From assembly GCF_017427765.1 (NCBI RefSeq), contig NZ_JAFRSC010000030.1:1-51496 (forward strand): a stretch of DNA of 51,496 nt. Direction: 5' to 3'. Shown piece after piece: positions 27,032-34,345 of this stretch. A program made the position numbers and the translations under genes. This DNA comes from Methanobrevibacter sp. (GTDB taxonomy: Archaea; Methanobacteriota; Methanobacteria; Methanobacteriales; Methanobacteriaceae). Under the pieces are notes generated by a model. The model ran no database searches and had not been told where the DNA came from. It was given only the letters and a program-made list of their open reading frames with translations. Each line of letters starts with the position of its first letter. Positions within the stretch are counted from its first letter, which is position 1.

Positions 27032-27862
27032 CTAATTTTCCAAATCTACACGTTCAGGTGATGTAAAAATAGTAAATCTATTATCTCTGACAAAACCAAT
27101 CATGGTAATGTTACCTGCACGTGCCACATCAATACCTGAAGATGCAGGTGCCGCATTTGAAATAATTATTGGAATACCAACCCGTATTACTTTTATTAAC
27201 ATGTCAGCAGGCATTCTTCCACTATATGAAATGTAACATTTACTAAAATCATAACCTTCCCGTGAAGCAGCCCCTATTACTTTATCAACAGCAACATGGC
27301 GGCTTACATCCTCACGGATGATAATTTTATCATTATACTTCAATTGCGCAACGTGAACTCCCGCTGTTTTTTGCCAGATTTTAGCCTCATCAGTTAAGTG
27401 TTCCATATCTTTAATTATTTGAGTTGCACTGATTTTTAAATCAGAAGTGTTATGCTCTATTGTCTTTAACTCAGAACGGATCCCTCCTGCATTATCTGAG
27501 TTGACACCCTGATATTCTAAAAGCCTACAGACACATGCATGCTCGCAGTTTCCTTTTCTTTCCTGAACAATTCCTTCCTGTTCCAAATCCTCTTCAGGAT
27601 TATGATTCAAGTTTGTTGAAACCAGCACGTTTGTACCGTCCAATGTAATCGATTCAATATCTGCATAGCTTTTAATTAATCCTTCTCCAAGGCAATATCC
27701 AACTGCAAAATCCTCCAAATCCTTAGGATAGGTTGAAAATTTACGAGGAGGCAAATAATCAATGAATAAATACGTGTATTCATCATCAACACTATTTTCC
27801 TTAATATTTTTGTATTCACCACCAACCCACTGAATTACATCAGTTTGTCTTAAAAATTCCAT
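27032..27862 (-). CDS. fdhD: FdhD-like formate dehydrogenase accessory protein
   Basis: A 276-residue FdhD-family protein. The family inserts sulfur into the molybdenum/tungsten bis-MGD cofactor of formate dehydrogenase, taking it from a cysteine desulfurase through a CxxC loop. Here GVHVAQL, IIREDVSRHVAVDKVIGAA, ISYSGRMPADMLIKVIRVGIP and the C-terminal GFVRDNRFTIFTSPERV fit well, but the loop reads NCEHACVCR rather than the usual CGxCG. AGGAGG precedes the ATG. It is the last gene of the operon, one base after the ligase stop, and no formate dehydrogenase gene is in the window. Confidence 0.88.
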   Translation of the reverse strand: MEFLRQTDVIQWVGGEYKNIKENSVDDEYTYLFIDYLPPRKFSTYPKDLEDFAVGYCLGEGLIKSYADIESITLDGTNVLVSTNLNHNPEEDLEQEGIVQERKGNCEHACVCRLLEYQGVNSDNAGGIRSELKTIEHNTSDLKISATQIIKDMEHLTDEAKIWQKTAGVHVAQLKYNDKIIIREDVSRHVAVDKVIGAASREGYDFSKCYISYSGRMPADMLIKVIRVGIPIIISNAAPASSGIDVARAGNITMIGFVRDNRFTIFTSPERVDLEN

Positions 27863-27863
27863 T

Positions 27864-29252
27864 TTATTTTCCTCCTAAAGCTACAGTGACATATTTTTTA
27901 AGTTCATCACTCTTACTAACATCAAAACTTTTCAAATAATTCACATTTGTTTGCTTATTATTTTTCGATAGTATCATATGTGTATTAATGTAACCATGTT
28001 CTTTAATTAATTTTAAAATTCTCTTACCATATGTCAAATCAGGATTTGAAACACGGTTAAGCATTAAATTTAAAGTAGGAAACTCATCAAAGCCCAGAAC
28101 TTCGCACATCCCATACATTTCATTAATAATTTCTGCTGCCCAACTTTTTAGGGTTACTTCATGACCATCCCTTAATAATCTCATCGAATCAACATACGCA
28201 TTCTCTGCAGTATTTTCTTCATTAATTTTTGCTTCCTTTTGCCAGTCAGGATAATCAGACTCGTCCTTAATAAACATATAAATTAAAAATAGATGCAAGA
28301 ATTTCATGTCATGCATTACAAGACCGCATTTATAAAACGGATTGATATCCAAAGTTCTTATTTCCACATATTCAATTCCATCATTTTTTAGAGAATTTAA
28401 CAAAACTTTAGGATTTTTAGGTTTTAACCTAATTTGAGTATATAATTCTTTAGCCTCAGACAAATCCCCCTTTTCAATGAAACTGTTTATATCACTGACA
28501 AATTCATCAACAGATTCATAAGAAGGATATAACTCTTTTAGATTTTTATATCCGCAAGATGCATTTCTAAATGAAGGACCTTTTGTTGAATAATAACTAC
28601 CATAGTTATCTTTTTCATCCATTAAATGAATGCAATCATTGGAAAATGTTTTATGGGATCCGATTGAACAACCAGTCAAATAAATAATTAACCAACAATA
28701 TCTTAAGTAATTTCTAGCCATTTTTAGATAAACATTATTTTTAAACTCCCTAAAACATAAATCTGAATTTTCAATTGTATGCAACTTTTTTAAGAACTCA
28801 TCTGTAAATGAAAAGTTAAAATGAACACCGGAAATCATCTGTTTTTTAACACCATATTTTTTAGCTAAATCTTCACGATACTTTTGTGATGCCTCACCAT
28901 CTTCAGAATATTGCGCTATTGGAATTTTGTCCCAATACGGGAGGATACATGGGATTGATTGAAACCAGAGGTATTCATCTTCAGGAAGTGAAGAATTAAC
29001 CAAATCAGACAATAGGGAAAATGTATCAAATGCCTTTTCGATAGTGTTAAAAGTTGGAGTTATTATTTCAATTTGACTTTCAGAAAAATCAGTAGTGACT
29101 AATGGATTTGTTAGTTTATCACCGAAAACATCCGGATGAGGAGTTAATGATAGTTTACCATCCTCCTTTGCTCTTAAAGATTCCCATTCTATCCCAAATG
29201 AACCAGCCAATATTTCATCTGAAGGAAATTTAGATAAATTTAATAAATTCAT
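27864..29252 (-). CDS. gshA: Glutamate-cysteine ligase, GshA/GshF type (copy 1)
   Basis: About 462 residues matching the GshA/GshF N-terminal ligase, which joins glutamate and cysteine through the gamma-carboxyl group with ATP. The diagnostic segments are GSFGIEWESLR, PHPDVFGDKL, TTDFSESQIEIITP, QMISGVHFNFSF, GPSFRNASCGYKN and EYVEIRTLDINPF. There is no ATP-grasp glutathione-synthetase domain as in full-length GshF. I start at ATG 29252: GGGGG lies 6 bases ahead and the paralogue at 34346 begins with the same MNLLNLSK. It lies between the GCS2 gene and fdhD in one operon. Confidence 0.9.
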   Translation of the reverse strand: MNLLNLSKFPSDEILAGSFGIEWESLRAKEDGKLSLTPHPDVFGDKLTNPLVTTDFSESQIEIITPTFNTIEKAFDTFSLLSDLVNSSLPEDEYLWFQSIPCILPYWDKIPIAQYSEDGEASQKYREDLAKKYGVKKQMISGVHFNFSFTDEFLKKLHTIENSDLCFREFKNNVYLKMARNYLRYCWLIIYLTGCSIGSHKTFSNDCIHLMDEKDNYGSYYSTKGPSFRNASCGYKNLKELYPSYESVDEFVSDINSFIEKGDLSEAKELYTQIRLKPKNPKVLLNSLKNDGIEYVEIRTLDINPFYKCGLVMHDMKFLHLFLIYMFIKDESDYPDWQKEAKINEENTAENAYVDSMRLLRDGHEVTLKSWAAEIINEMYGMCEVLGFDEFPTLNLMLNRVSNPDLTYGKRILKLIKEHGYINTHMILSKNNKQTNVNYLKSFDVSKSDELKKYVTVALGGK

Positions 29253-29267
29253 TTCCATCCCCCTAAT

Positions 29268-30665
29268 CTAAATATTACTTAATTTACCATATTCTTCAAT
29301 TACATCTTCAATTTTAGTATTATTATTTAACAGTGTAATCATATTCTTTCCAGGATTAACACGATTTTTAATACGTTCGTAGAGAGGTTTTAAAAATATT
29401 TCCTCACCAATTCCTCTCTCTTTAAGACCTGCTGCTGCCAAATCCACAATATCTTTTGATAATTTACATAAACTATCTTTATCAATGAATGCAGGAATTT
29501 CATCTTGAATTAACAATTTTCTTAGTTCACCAGCAGTATAACCTTTATGATAGATGACATTATCATTAGAGATTATCTCATCCAAGTCATTCAGTTTATC
29601 TTTTAAACCTAAATGAAATGCTGCAACAGACATTGAATCATTGATTGGCTGTGTACATACACTCCTAAACTCAACAGTTCCCCTAAATGTTAAATTGATA
29701 AATTTAAAATGTCTTAAATATTTGATATCATTAATAAGCGGCTTCACATCAATTCTTCTGTATTCTCCATTGGAATAAATTTCACCACAAACATAATCCC
29801 GGCTAAAATAATCCAAAAGATTCATTGACTGGAAGTTAATGTAGGCTCCATCTCGCATTACACAATAAATGTTTAAAGACTCCAAATAAGACTGCAAATC
29901 ATCTAAATCTTTTAAATCCACATCATACATTCCTATATTGTGAGGATTTACACCATGTGTTGAATACTCCCACAGAGCATCTCGAAAGCAAGTTACATGC
30001 TTGTTTTTATCAATCAGGACTGAATTTGAAAACAGTGATGCTTTAATCGGTTCAATTTTTGAAAAAACATTTATTGTCTTTACTAAATCATCCTTATATA
30101 CATCCAATTGTACCTGCGAAGCTGAAGAGAACATTCCGTATTCAGGATATTCATGAAAATGCATTGGAACATCTTCATAATTTTTAAAAGATTTTAAATG
30201 ATGATAAAGCATCAAATATCTTTCTGAAGGTATGGGCTGGTATTCATTATATTCCCGATATGGATTAATTCCCATTCCAGTAAGTGTATGATTATACTCT
30301 TCAAATGATTCTTTAAAAAATGAGTAATACTCACGGAATCTTTCATTAATGCTAAATAAATCCTTCTCACGACCCATTGCAAATTCAATATTATTATAAG
30401 AGCAATCATAACAAACTACATCATCAGTTTTTGGGTTTTTTATTGCAAAAACATTTCCATCATAATCTATTCCATTATCCTGAAAATCTGAATATTGTTT
30501 CTGGAATTTGTGAGTTATATTGTGAACAACATCAAAATCAACAGCTTTTTTATCAAAATTAATGATGGGAATTTCAATTTCAACACCAATATAATTCTTT
30601 TTTTGATTAGTTGGTTTTATAAACTCATCATATAATTTATCCCTTATCGTTTCCTCGCTAATCAT
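29268..30665 (-). CDS. GCS2-family glutamate-cysteine ligase-like protein (EgtA-like)
   Basis: About 465 residues of a second, distinct gamma-glutamyl ligase type. YIGVEIEIPI near residue 28 and the FSSASQVQLDV, DALWEYSTHG and INLTFRGTVEFRSVCTQPI segments follow the plant/actinobacterial GCS2 pattern, which includes EgtA of ergothioneine synthesis. The amine substrate may be cysteine or another amine. I prefer ATG 30665, after GGGATGA, giving an 8-base overlap with the amidotransferase gene; ATG 30674 is the alternative. It lies between the amidotransferase and GshA-type genes, as in an EgtC-EgtA pair. Confidence 0.85.
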   Translation of the reverse strand: MISEETIRDKLYDEFIKPTNQKKNYIGVEIEIPIINFDKKAVDFDVVHNITHKFQKQYSDFQDNGIDYDGNVFAIKNPKTDDVVCYDCSYNNIEFAMGREKDLFSINERFREYYSFFKESFEEYNHTLTGMGINPYREYNEYQPIPSERYLMLYHHLKSFKNYEDVPMHFHEYPEYGMFSSASQVQLDVYKDDLVKTINVFSKIEPIKASLFSNSVLIDKNKHVTCFRDALWEYSTHGVNPHNIGMYDVDLKDLDDLQSYLESLNIYCVMRDGAYINFQSMNLLDYFSRDYVCGEIYSNGEYRRIDVKPLINDIKYLRHFKFINLTFRGTVEFRSVCTQPINDSMSVAAFHLGLKDKLNDLDEIISNDNVIYHKGYTAGELRKLLIQDEIPAFIDKDSLCKLSKDIVDLAAAGLKERGIGEEIFLKPLYERIKNRVNPGKNMITLLNNNTKIEDVIEEYGKLSNI

Positions 30666-31455
30666 TATTTTCATCCCAAGTCACTGATTTTAAAAATTCT
30701 TCAAGAACATTCTCATGTTCTTCAGTCAATACATATTCATTATCATGTTCTTCACTTTCAAAAATGATATTTCCATCAATTAGACCAAATAATTTATTCA
30801 ATTCAACAGGCTTCCAGTTTTCATCATCTGTTAAAGGAGTTGTAGCAACTAGAAAACCTTCATCATTTTTTAAATAGTATAATGAATCCCTCATATTAGA
30901 GTGAATATAAGTCAAGTCCCCATCATATATCATTAAATTAACTTTGTTATTTTTAGACAAATCTTCAACAATTTCAGCCAATATATTGAATCTCTCTTTT
31001 ATTGTTGATAGACTACATTTAGACCTTTCAAATTCGTTAATTTCATCAATAATATATAGTAGTATTCGCTCAGAATCAGTATCCCCACTTTCTTTATCTT
31101 TATACTCATCGAGCTTTGGATAATCAAATATGGTTCCGTTATGAATTAACATCCATGATCTGTTATTATCATCAGCTTCAGTAAAGGGGTGACAATTAGG
31201 AGATATTATTTCCCCCACAGTAGCTAATCTGATGTGAGCGAATACATTTTTACCAATAACAGGATGGGACAATATGTTTTTCAAATGTTGACTACATGTT
31301 GCTTTTATAGGTTCTTTATCTATAACAAATTCATTTGGTTGCATATTAGCTAATCCCCATCCATGTGGATGTTCTTCAGAGTGATTATAAAAACATTGTA
31401 GACATTCATTTACTTGTTTTGGCGTATTTGAATTAAAACAAAAAATTTCACACAT
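30658..31455 (-). CDS. Class II glutamine amidotransferase, EgtC/YafJ-like
   Basis: A 265-residue N-terminal-nucleophile hydrolase. After removal of Met1 the chain would begin with Cys2 (MCEIFCFN). HPHGWGLA, FAHIRLATVGE, NCHPFTE, WMLIHNGTI and GDTDSERILLYII are the family's glutamine-site residues in order. Relatives hydrolyse gamma-glutamyl amides: EgtC removes glutamate from a gamma-glutamyl sulfoxide. Its place beside two gamma-glutamyl ligases fits that type of chemistry; the actual substrate is unknown. GGGAGGG precedes the ATG. It is first in the four-gene operon, with two operator-like sites upstream. Confidence 0.87.
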   Translation of the reverse strand: MCEIFCFNSNTPKQVNECLQCFYNHSEEHPHGWGLANMQPNEFVIDKEPIKATCSQHLKNILSHPVIGKNVFAHIRLATVGEIISPNCHPFTEADDNNRSWMLIHNGTIFDYPKLDEYKDKESGDTDSERILLYIIDEINEFERSKCSLSTIKERFNILAEIVEDLSKNNKVNLMIYDGDLTYIHSNMRDSLYYLKNDEGFLVATTPLTDDENWKPVELNKLFGLIDGNIIFESEEHDNEYVLTEEHENVLEEFLKSVTWDENND

Positions 31456-31480
31456 ATGTTACCCTCCCATTATTTATTTA

Positions 31481-31492
31481 TCACAATAGTTA
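31481..31492. promoter_or_regulatory. Second operator-like site ahead of the amidotransferase operon
   Basis: On the minus strand TAACTATTGTGA matches the ThiF-promoter site TAACTATTGTTA at 11 of 12 positions. Its centre is exactly 20 bases from the perfect site at 31501, two helical turns, so a dimer of dimers could bind the same face. Confidence 0.5.
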
Positions 31493-31500
31493 TATTATGA

Positions 31501-31512
31501 TAACAATTGTTA
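31501..31512. promoter_or_regulatory. Candidate operator TAACAATTGTTA (amidotransferase operon)
   Basis: A perfect 12-base palindrome identical to that at 26870. A TATA-like TTTATATATT lies just upstream on the minus strand (near 31519-31530), so the site covers the expected transcription start, a position suited to repression. Confidence 0.62.
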
Positions 31513-31574
31513 TATATTTTTTAATATATAAATATTTTCTAAAAAAACGCAAAAAAATAAAAAAAAGAAGATAA

Positions 31575-32513
31575 TTAATTTTCTTTCCAGAAAATTTTAT
31601 CCTGAGAAATTGGCTGTTTTAAAACTCCTAAAGCAACTTCCAAATTCATGAAGTCAACTACATCCTGTTTGAAACTATCATCCAAGCCAGATATGAATGG
31701 AAAACCAGACAATGCTTTTTTCTCAACTTCAACATCACTGACAATATTATCCGGTAGAAGACCGGCAACTTCATCAGTATTATTGTTTATGAAAGAAGTA
31801 GCATTTTCATGGATTTCTAAAATCTTTGAAGTTTCATTCGGATGATTATCTATGAATTTATCTGATGCCACTACAACACAGCATGGATGGTTTGGCAATA
31901 TTTCAGCAGAATCAACCAACTCTTTTGCACCATTTTCCTCAGCAATAGTCACATATGGTTCAAAAGTAATCATACCATCAATTTTGTTTGTTTTGAGTGC
32001 ATCATTCATTGAAGGAACTTTCATAGCTGAAACTTTCAAATCATTGATTGACATTCCGTTTTGCTCGAGATAATATTTAAGCAGCATGTGCTGAATGGAA
32101 GCTTCGCCGGGAGTTGCTATTTTTTTACCGGCCAAGTCTGAAACTGAATTTATTCCAGAGTCAGAGGATACAACAATACCTGACCCTTCAGTTTGAGCAG
32201 CGGATATGACTTTAACAGGAACACCCTTTTCAATCGAAGATAATACAGGAGTTATTCCAACATAACCAACATCCACTTCACCACTAGCCATGGCAGTCAT
32301 CAGGTCTCCACCATTGTTGAACTGAACCAATTTAGTTTTTATACCCTCTTTTTCATATTGTCCTTGTGCATCAGCCACAAACAAAGCTGCATCATGATCA
32401 GAAGGCAAATAACCAATAGTTACAGTGCCGTCATCACCATTCATGATGAAATATGCTCCCGCAATGACAATGACAACAACAGCGACAATAATTGCGATAA
32501 TCTTTTTATCCAT
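31575..32513 (-). CDS. Solute-binding protein, NrtA/SsuA/TauA-like (copy 2)
   Basis: A 312-residue paralogue of the protein at 25816, sharing IGYLPSDHDAALFVADAQG, FNNGGDLMTAMASGEVD, KKIATPGEASIQH, VPSMNDALKT and LPNHPCCVVVASDKF. The N-terminus (KKIIAIIVAVVVIVIAGAYFIM) looks like an uncleaved membrane anchor rather than the cleavable peptide of copy 1. No permease or ATPase is next to it. It starts 41 bases after the regulator stop on the same strand, so it may share the regulator's transcript; GGTGAT precedes the ATG. Confidence 0.88.
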   Translation of the reverse strand: MDKKIIAIIVAVVVIVIAGAYFIMNGDDGTVTIGYLPSDHDAALFVADAQGQYEKEGIKTKLVQFNNGGDLMTAMASGEVDVGYVGITPVLSSIEKGVPVKVISAAQTEGSGIVVSSDSGINSVSDLAGKKIATPGEASIQHMLLKYYLEQNGMSINDLKVSAMKVPSMNDALKTNKIDGMITFEPYVTIAEENGAKELVDSAEILPNHPCCVVVASDKFIDNHPNETSKILEIHENATSFINNNTDEVAGLLPDNIVSDVEVEKKALSGFPFISGLDDSFKQDVVDFMNLEVALGVLKQPISQDKIFWKEN

Positions 32514-32554
32514 TTAATCACCAATTATACTATGATTTAAAAAATAATTAAATG

Positions 32555-33313
32555 TTAAGGTTCAACTTCAAATAAACAGTAGTCATCCCCCATAGAATAA
32601 CATTTAGTTTCTGTGATATTTACATTAAACTGAAAATAATTGCTAAATAAAGATTCAAACATCCCTATCTCAAGGTAACATTCAGGAAGCCCAGTTTTTT
32701 CAAGCTTAACTGATTCAAAAGATTGCCGGGGAATTATTTGAAGATTATTTTTAATATCAAAACTTAAAAACCCCAGATTATTATCAGCCCAATATTTTAA
32801 AATATTATGAGTAAAAATATCAAAATCTTCATCATAGACCTGTGCAAAGATATAATCCCCGATATGGTTTCCGATTGAATTCATTATTGGATTAATCTCT
32901 ATTCCATACTCATTCAGGATAGTTTTAAATGTATGGACCAACATCAGATTATATTCAATTTCACCATCCTCAATGAAATTCTGAATTAATCTTTTTGTTT
33001 TATTGCTTGTGTTAACTTTAGTTGCATCAATGCATCCAAGCATTTCGGAATTCAGATAGAATATTCTTTTTCGATTGTCAGTTGGATCCGGCCTGTATTT
33101 TACAATCCCCTCTTCTCTTAAATCTTTAAGATGCAAAGATACTGCAGCTTTAGATTTTGAAGTGTTTTCCACAATTTCATCAAAGTTCATTTCATTATGT
33201 CTCAGCAAATCCAATATTTCATATTTCATTGGACTTTTAATAATGTCTATATTAACCATTTTTCGAGTTTTACTTTTATTCAAAAGTATCTGAATCGGGT
33301 TAGACGTGGTCAT
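32555..33313 (-). CDS. Winged-helix plus V4R domain regulator, MsvR type
   Basis: A 252-residue regulator. Residues about 20-90 form an ArsR-like winged helix (FDEIVENTSKSKAAVSLHLKDL, then the wing VKYRPDPTDNRKRIFYL). The C-terminal half is a V4R domain ending in TETKCYSMGDDYCLFEVEP, with the V4R cysteine pair. This is the architecture of MsvR, a methanogen redox-responsive repressor whose cysteines sense oxidants. The published MsvR sites (TTCG-containing) differ from the palindrome seen here, so the link to that palindrome is inference. A strong AGGGGG site precedes the ATG. It is divergent from the ThiF gene. Confidence 0.85.
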   Translation of the reverse strand: MTTSNPIQILLNKSKTRKMVNIDIIKSPMKYEILDLLRHNEMNFDEIVENTSKSKAAVSLHLKDLREEGIVKYRPDPTDNRKRIFYLNSEMLGCIDATKVNTSNKTKRLIQNFIEDGEIEYNLMLVHTFKTILNEYGIEINPIMNSIGNHIGDYIFAQVYDEDFDIFTHNILKYWADNNLGFLSFDIKNNLQIIPRQSFESVKLEKTGLPECYLEIGMFESLFSNYFQFNVNITETKCYSMGDDYCLFEVEP

Positions 33314-33521
33314 GAAATAATCCCCCTTTAATTATTAAAATTATTTAATTGCTCTAATAATATATAAATGTTTGTTTTTAGGTTTAAATTTAGTTTTAAC
33401 TAATCTTAATAATTTATTTCTAAAAAAACAACTTTTAAACTAATTAAAATAAAATATCAATCAACCTTGATATCCAAAATATTTAAATAATTAAAAAAAG
33501 TTAACATAAATATAGAAAAAA

Positions 33522-33533
33522 TAACTATTGTTA
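33522..33533. promoter_or_regulatory. Candidate operator TAACTATTGTTA (ThiF-like gene)
   Basis: One base away from the perfect palindrome at 26870 and 31501. It lies just after a TATA-like CATAAATATAG (33505-33515) and 24 bases before the ATG. A TAAC half-site begins 20 bases upstream at 33502. Confidence 0.55.
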
Positions 33534-33556
33534 TATTATTAAAAATAGGTGTAAAA

Positions 33557-34312
33557 ATGCCAACTAGATATATAGGTGACGGATATTGGGAAATAGCTTC
33601 CCGCCAAATGAGTATAGTAACTAGAAGCGAACAGGAAAGGTTCAAAGATGCAAAAATAACAGTTATCGGTTGTGGAGGAATTGGTGGTGAAACCATCGAA
33701 ATGCTTGCCAGAATGGGTATTGGAGAACTTGTCTTGGTTGATAAGGACGCATTTGACCTGTCAAATCTAAACAGACAAACATTAGCGTCAATAAAAGATT
33801 TGGGTCTTGATAAAAGTGCAGTAGCTAAAGAAAAAGTGAGACTGATTAACCCATATGTTAAAGTAACAACATTTAATGAACATGTTGATCAAACCAATAT
33901 AGACAAAGTCATCGGAGATTCAGATATAGTCATTGATGCACTTGACAATGTCCTAACTAGAGTCATTGTTTCAAGAGCTGCCAAAACCAAAGGAATACCT
34001 TACATCCATGGTGCAATTCATGGAACATTAGGTCAGATTACAGTATTTTTACCTAATAGCGAGAAAACATATGAAGAAATGTTTAACTTACCATCACGTG
34101 GAAAAGAGTTATCAGAAGAAGTTATCGGAGATTTAAAAAATGTAACCTCCGGAGTTCCGCCAGTAATTGGACCAACACCAAATTTAATTGGTTGTCTTGA
34201 AGCATTTGAAGCTTATAAGATTATTACCGGAGTTGGAAAAGTTACAGTTGCTCCAAAAATATTAACTTTTGATTTACTGGATTTAAGTTCATTTTCACTG
34301 GATGAACTTTAA
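33557..34312 (+). CDS. ThiF/MoeB/HesA-family E1-like protein
   Basis: A 251-residue adenylyltransferase-fold protein. The ATP-binding glycine loop GCGGIGGETIEML, VDKDAFDLSNLNRQ with the conserved Asn and Arg, and ALDNVLTR are intact, as is the late GPTPNLIGCLEAFEAYKII helix. The two CxxC zinc pairs of MoeB and ThiF and the usual catalytic cysteine are missing from the cross-over region. Family members activate the C-terminus of ubiquitin-like sulfur carriers or modify peptides; no such carrier is adjacent. It is divergent from the regulator and has its own operator-like site; its stop converges with the second ligase gene. Confidence 0.85.
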   Translation: MPTRYIGDGYWEIASRQMSIVTRSEQERFKDAKITVIGCGGIGGETIEMLARMGIGELVLVDKDAFDLSNLNRQTLASIKDLGLDKSAVAKEKVRLINPYVKVTTFNEHVDQTNIDKVIGDSDIVIDALDNVLTRVIVSRAAKTKGIPYIHGAIHGTLGQITVFLPNSEKTYEEMFNLPSRGKELSEEVIGDLKNVTSGVPPVIGPTPNLIGCLEAFEAYKIITGVGKVTVAPKILTFDLLDLSSFSLDEL

Positions 34313-34345
34313 CATCACCTTTTTTTTAAATTTGCAGACACAATT

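Noticed and set aside
29268..31455. Complete ergothioneine cluster
   Set aside because: No EgtB-like sulfoxide synthase or EgtD-like methyltransferase gene is present in the window.
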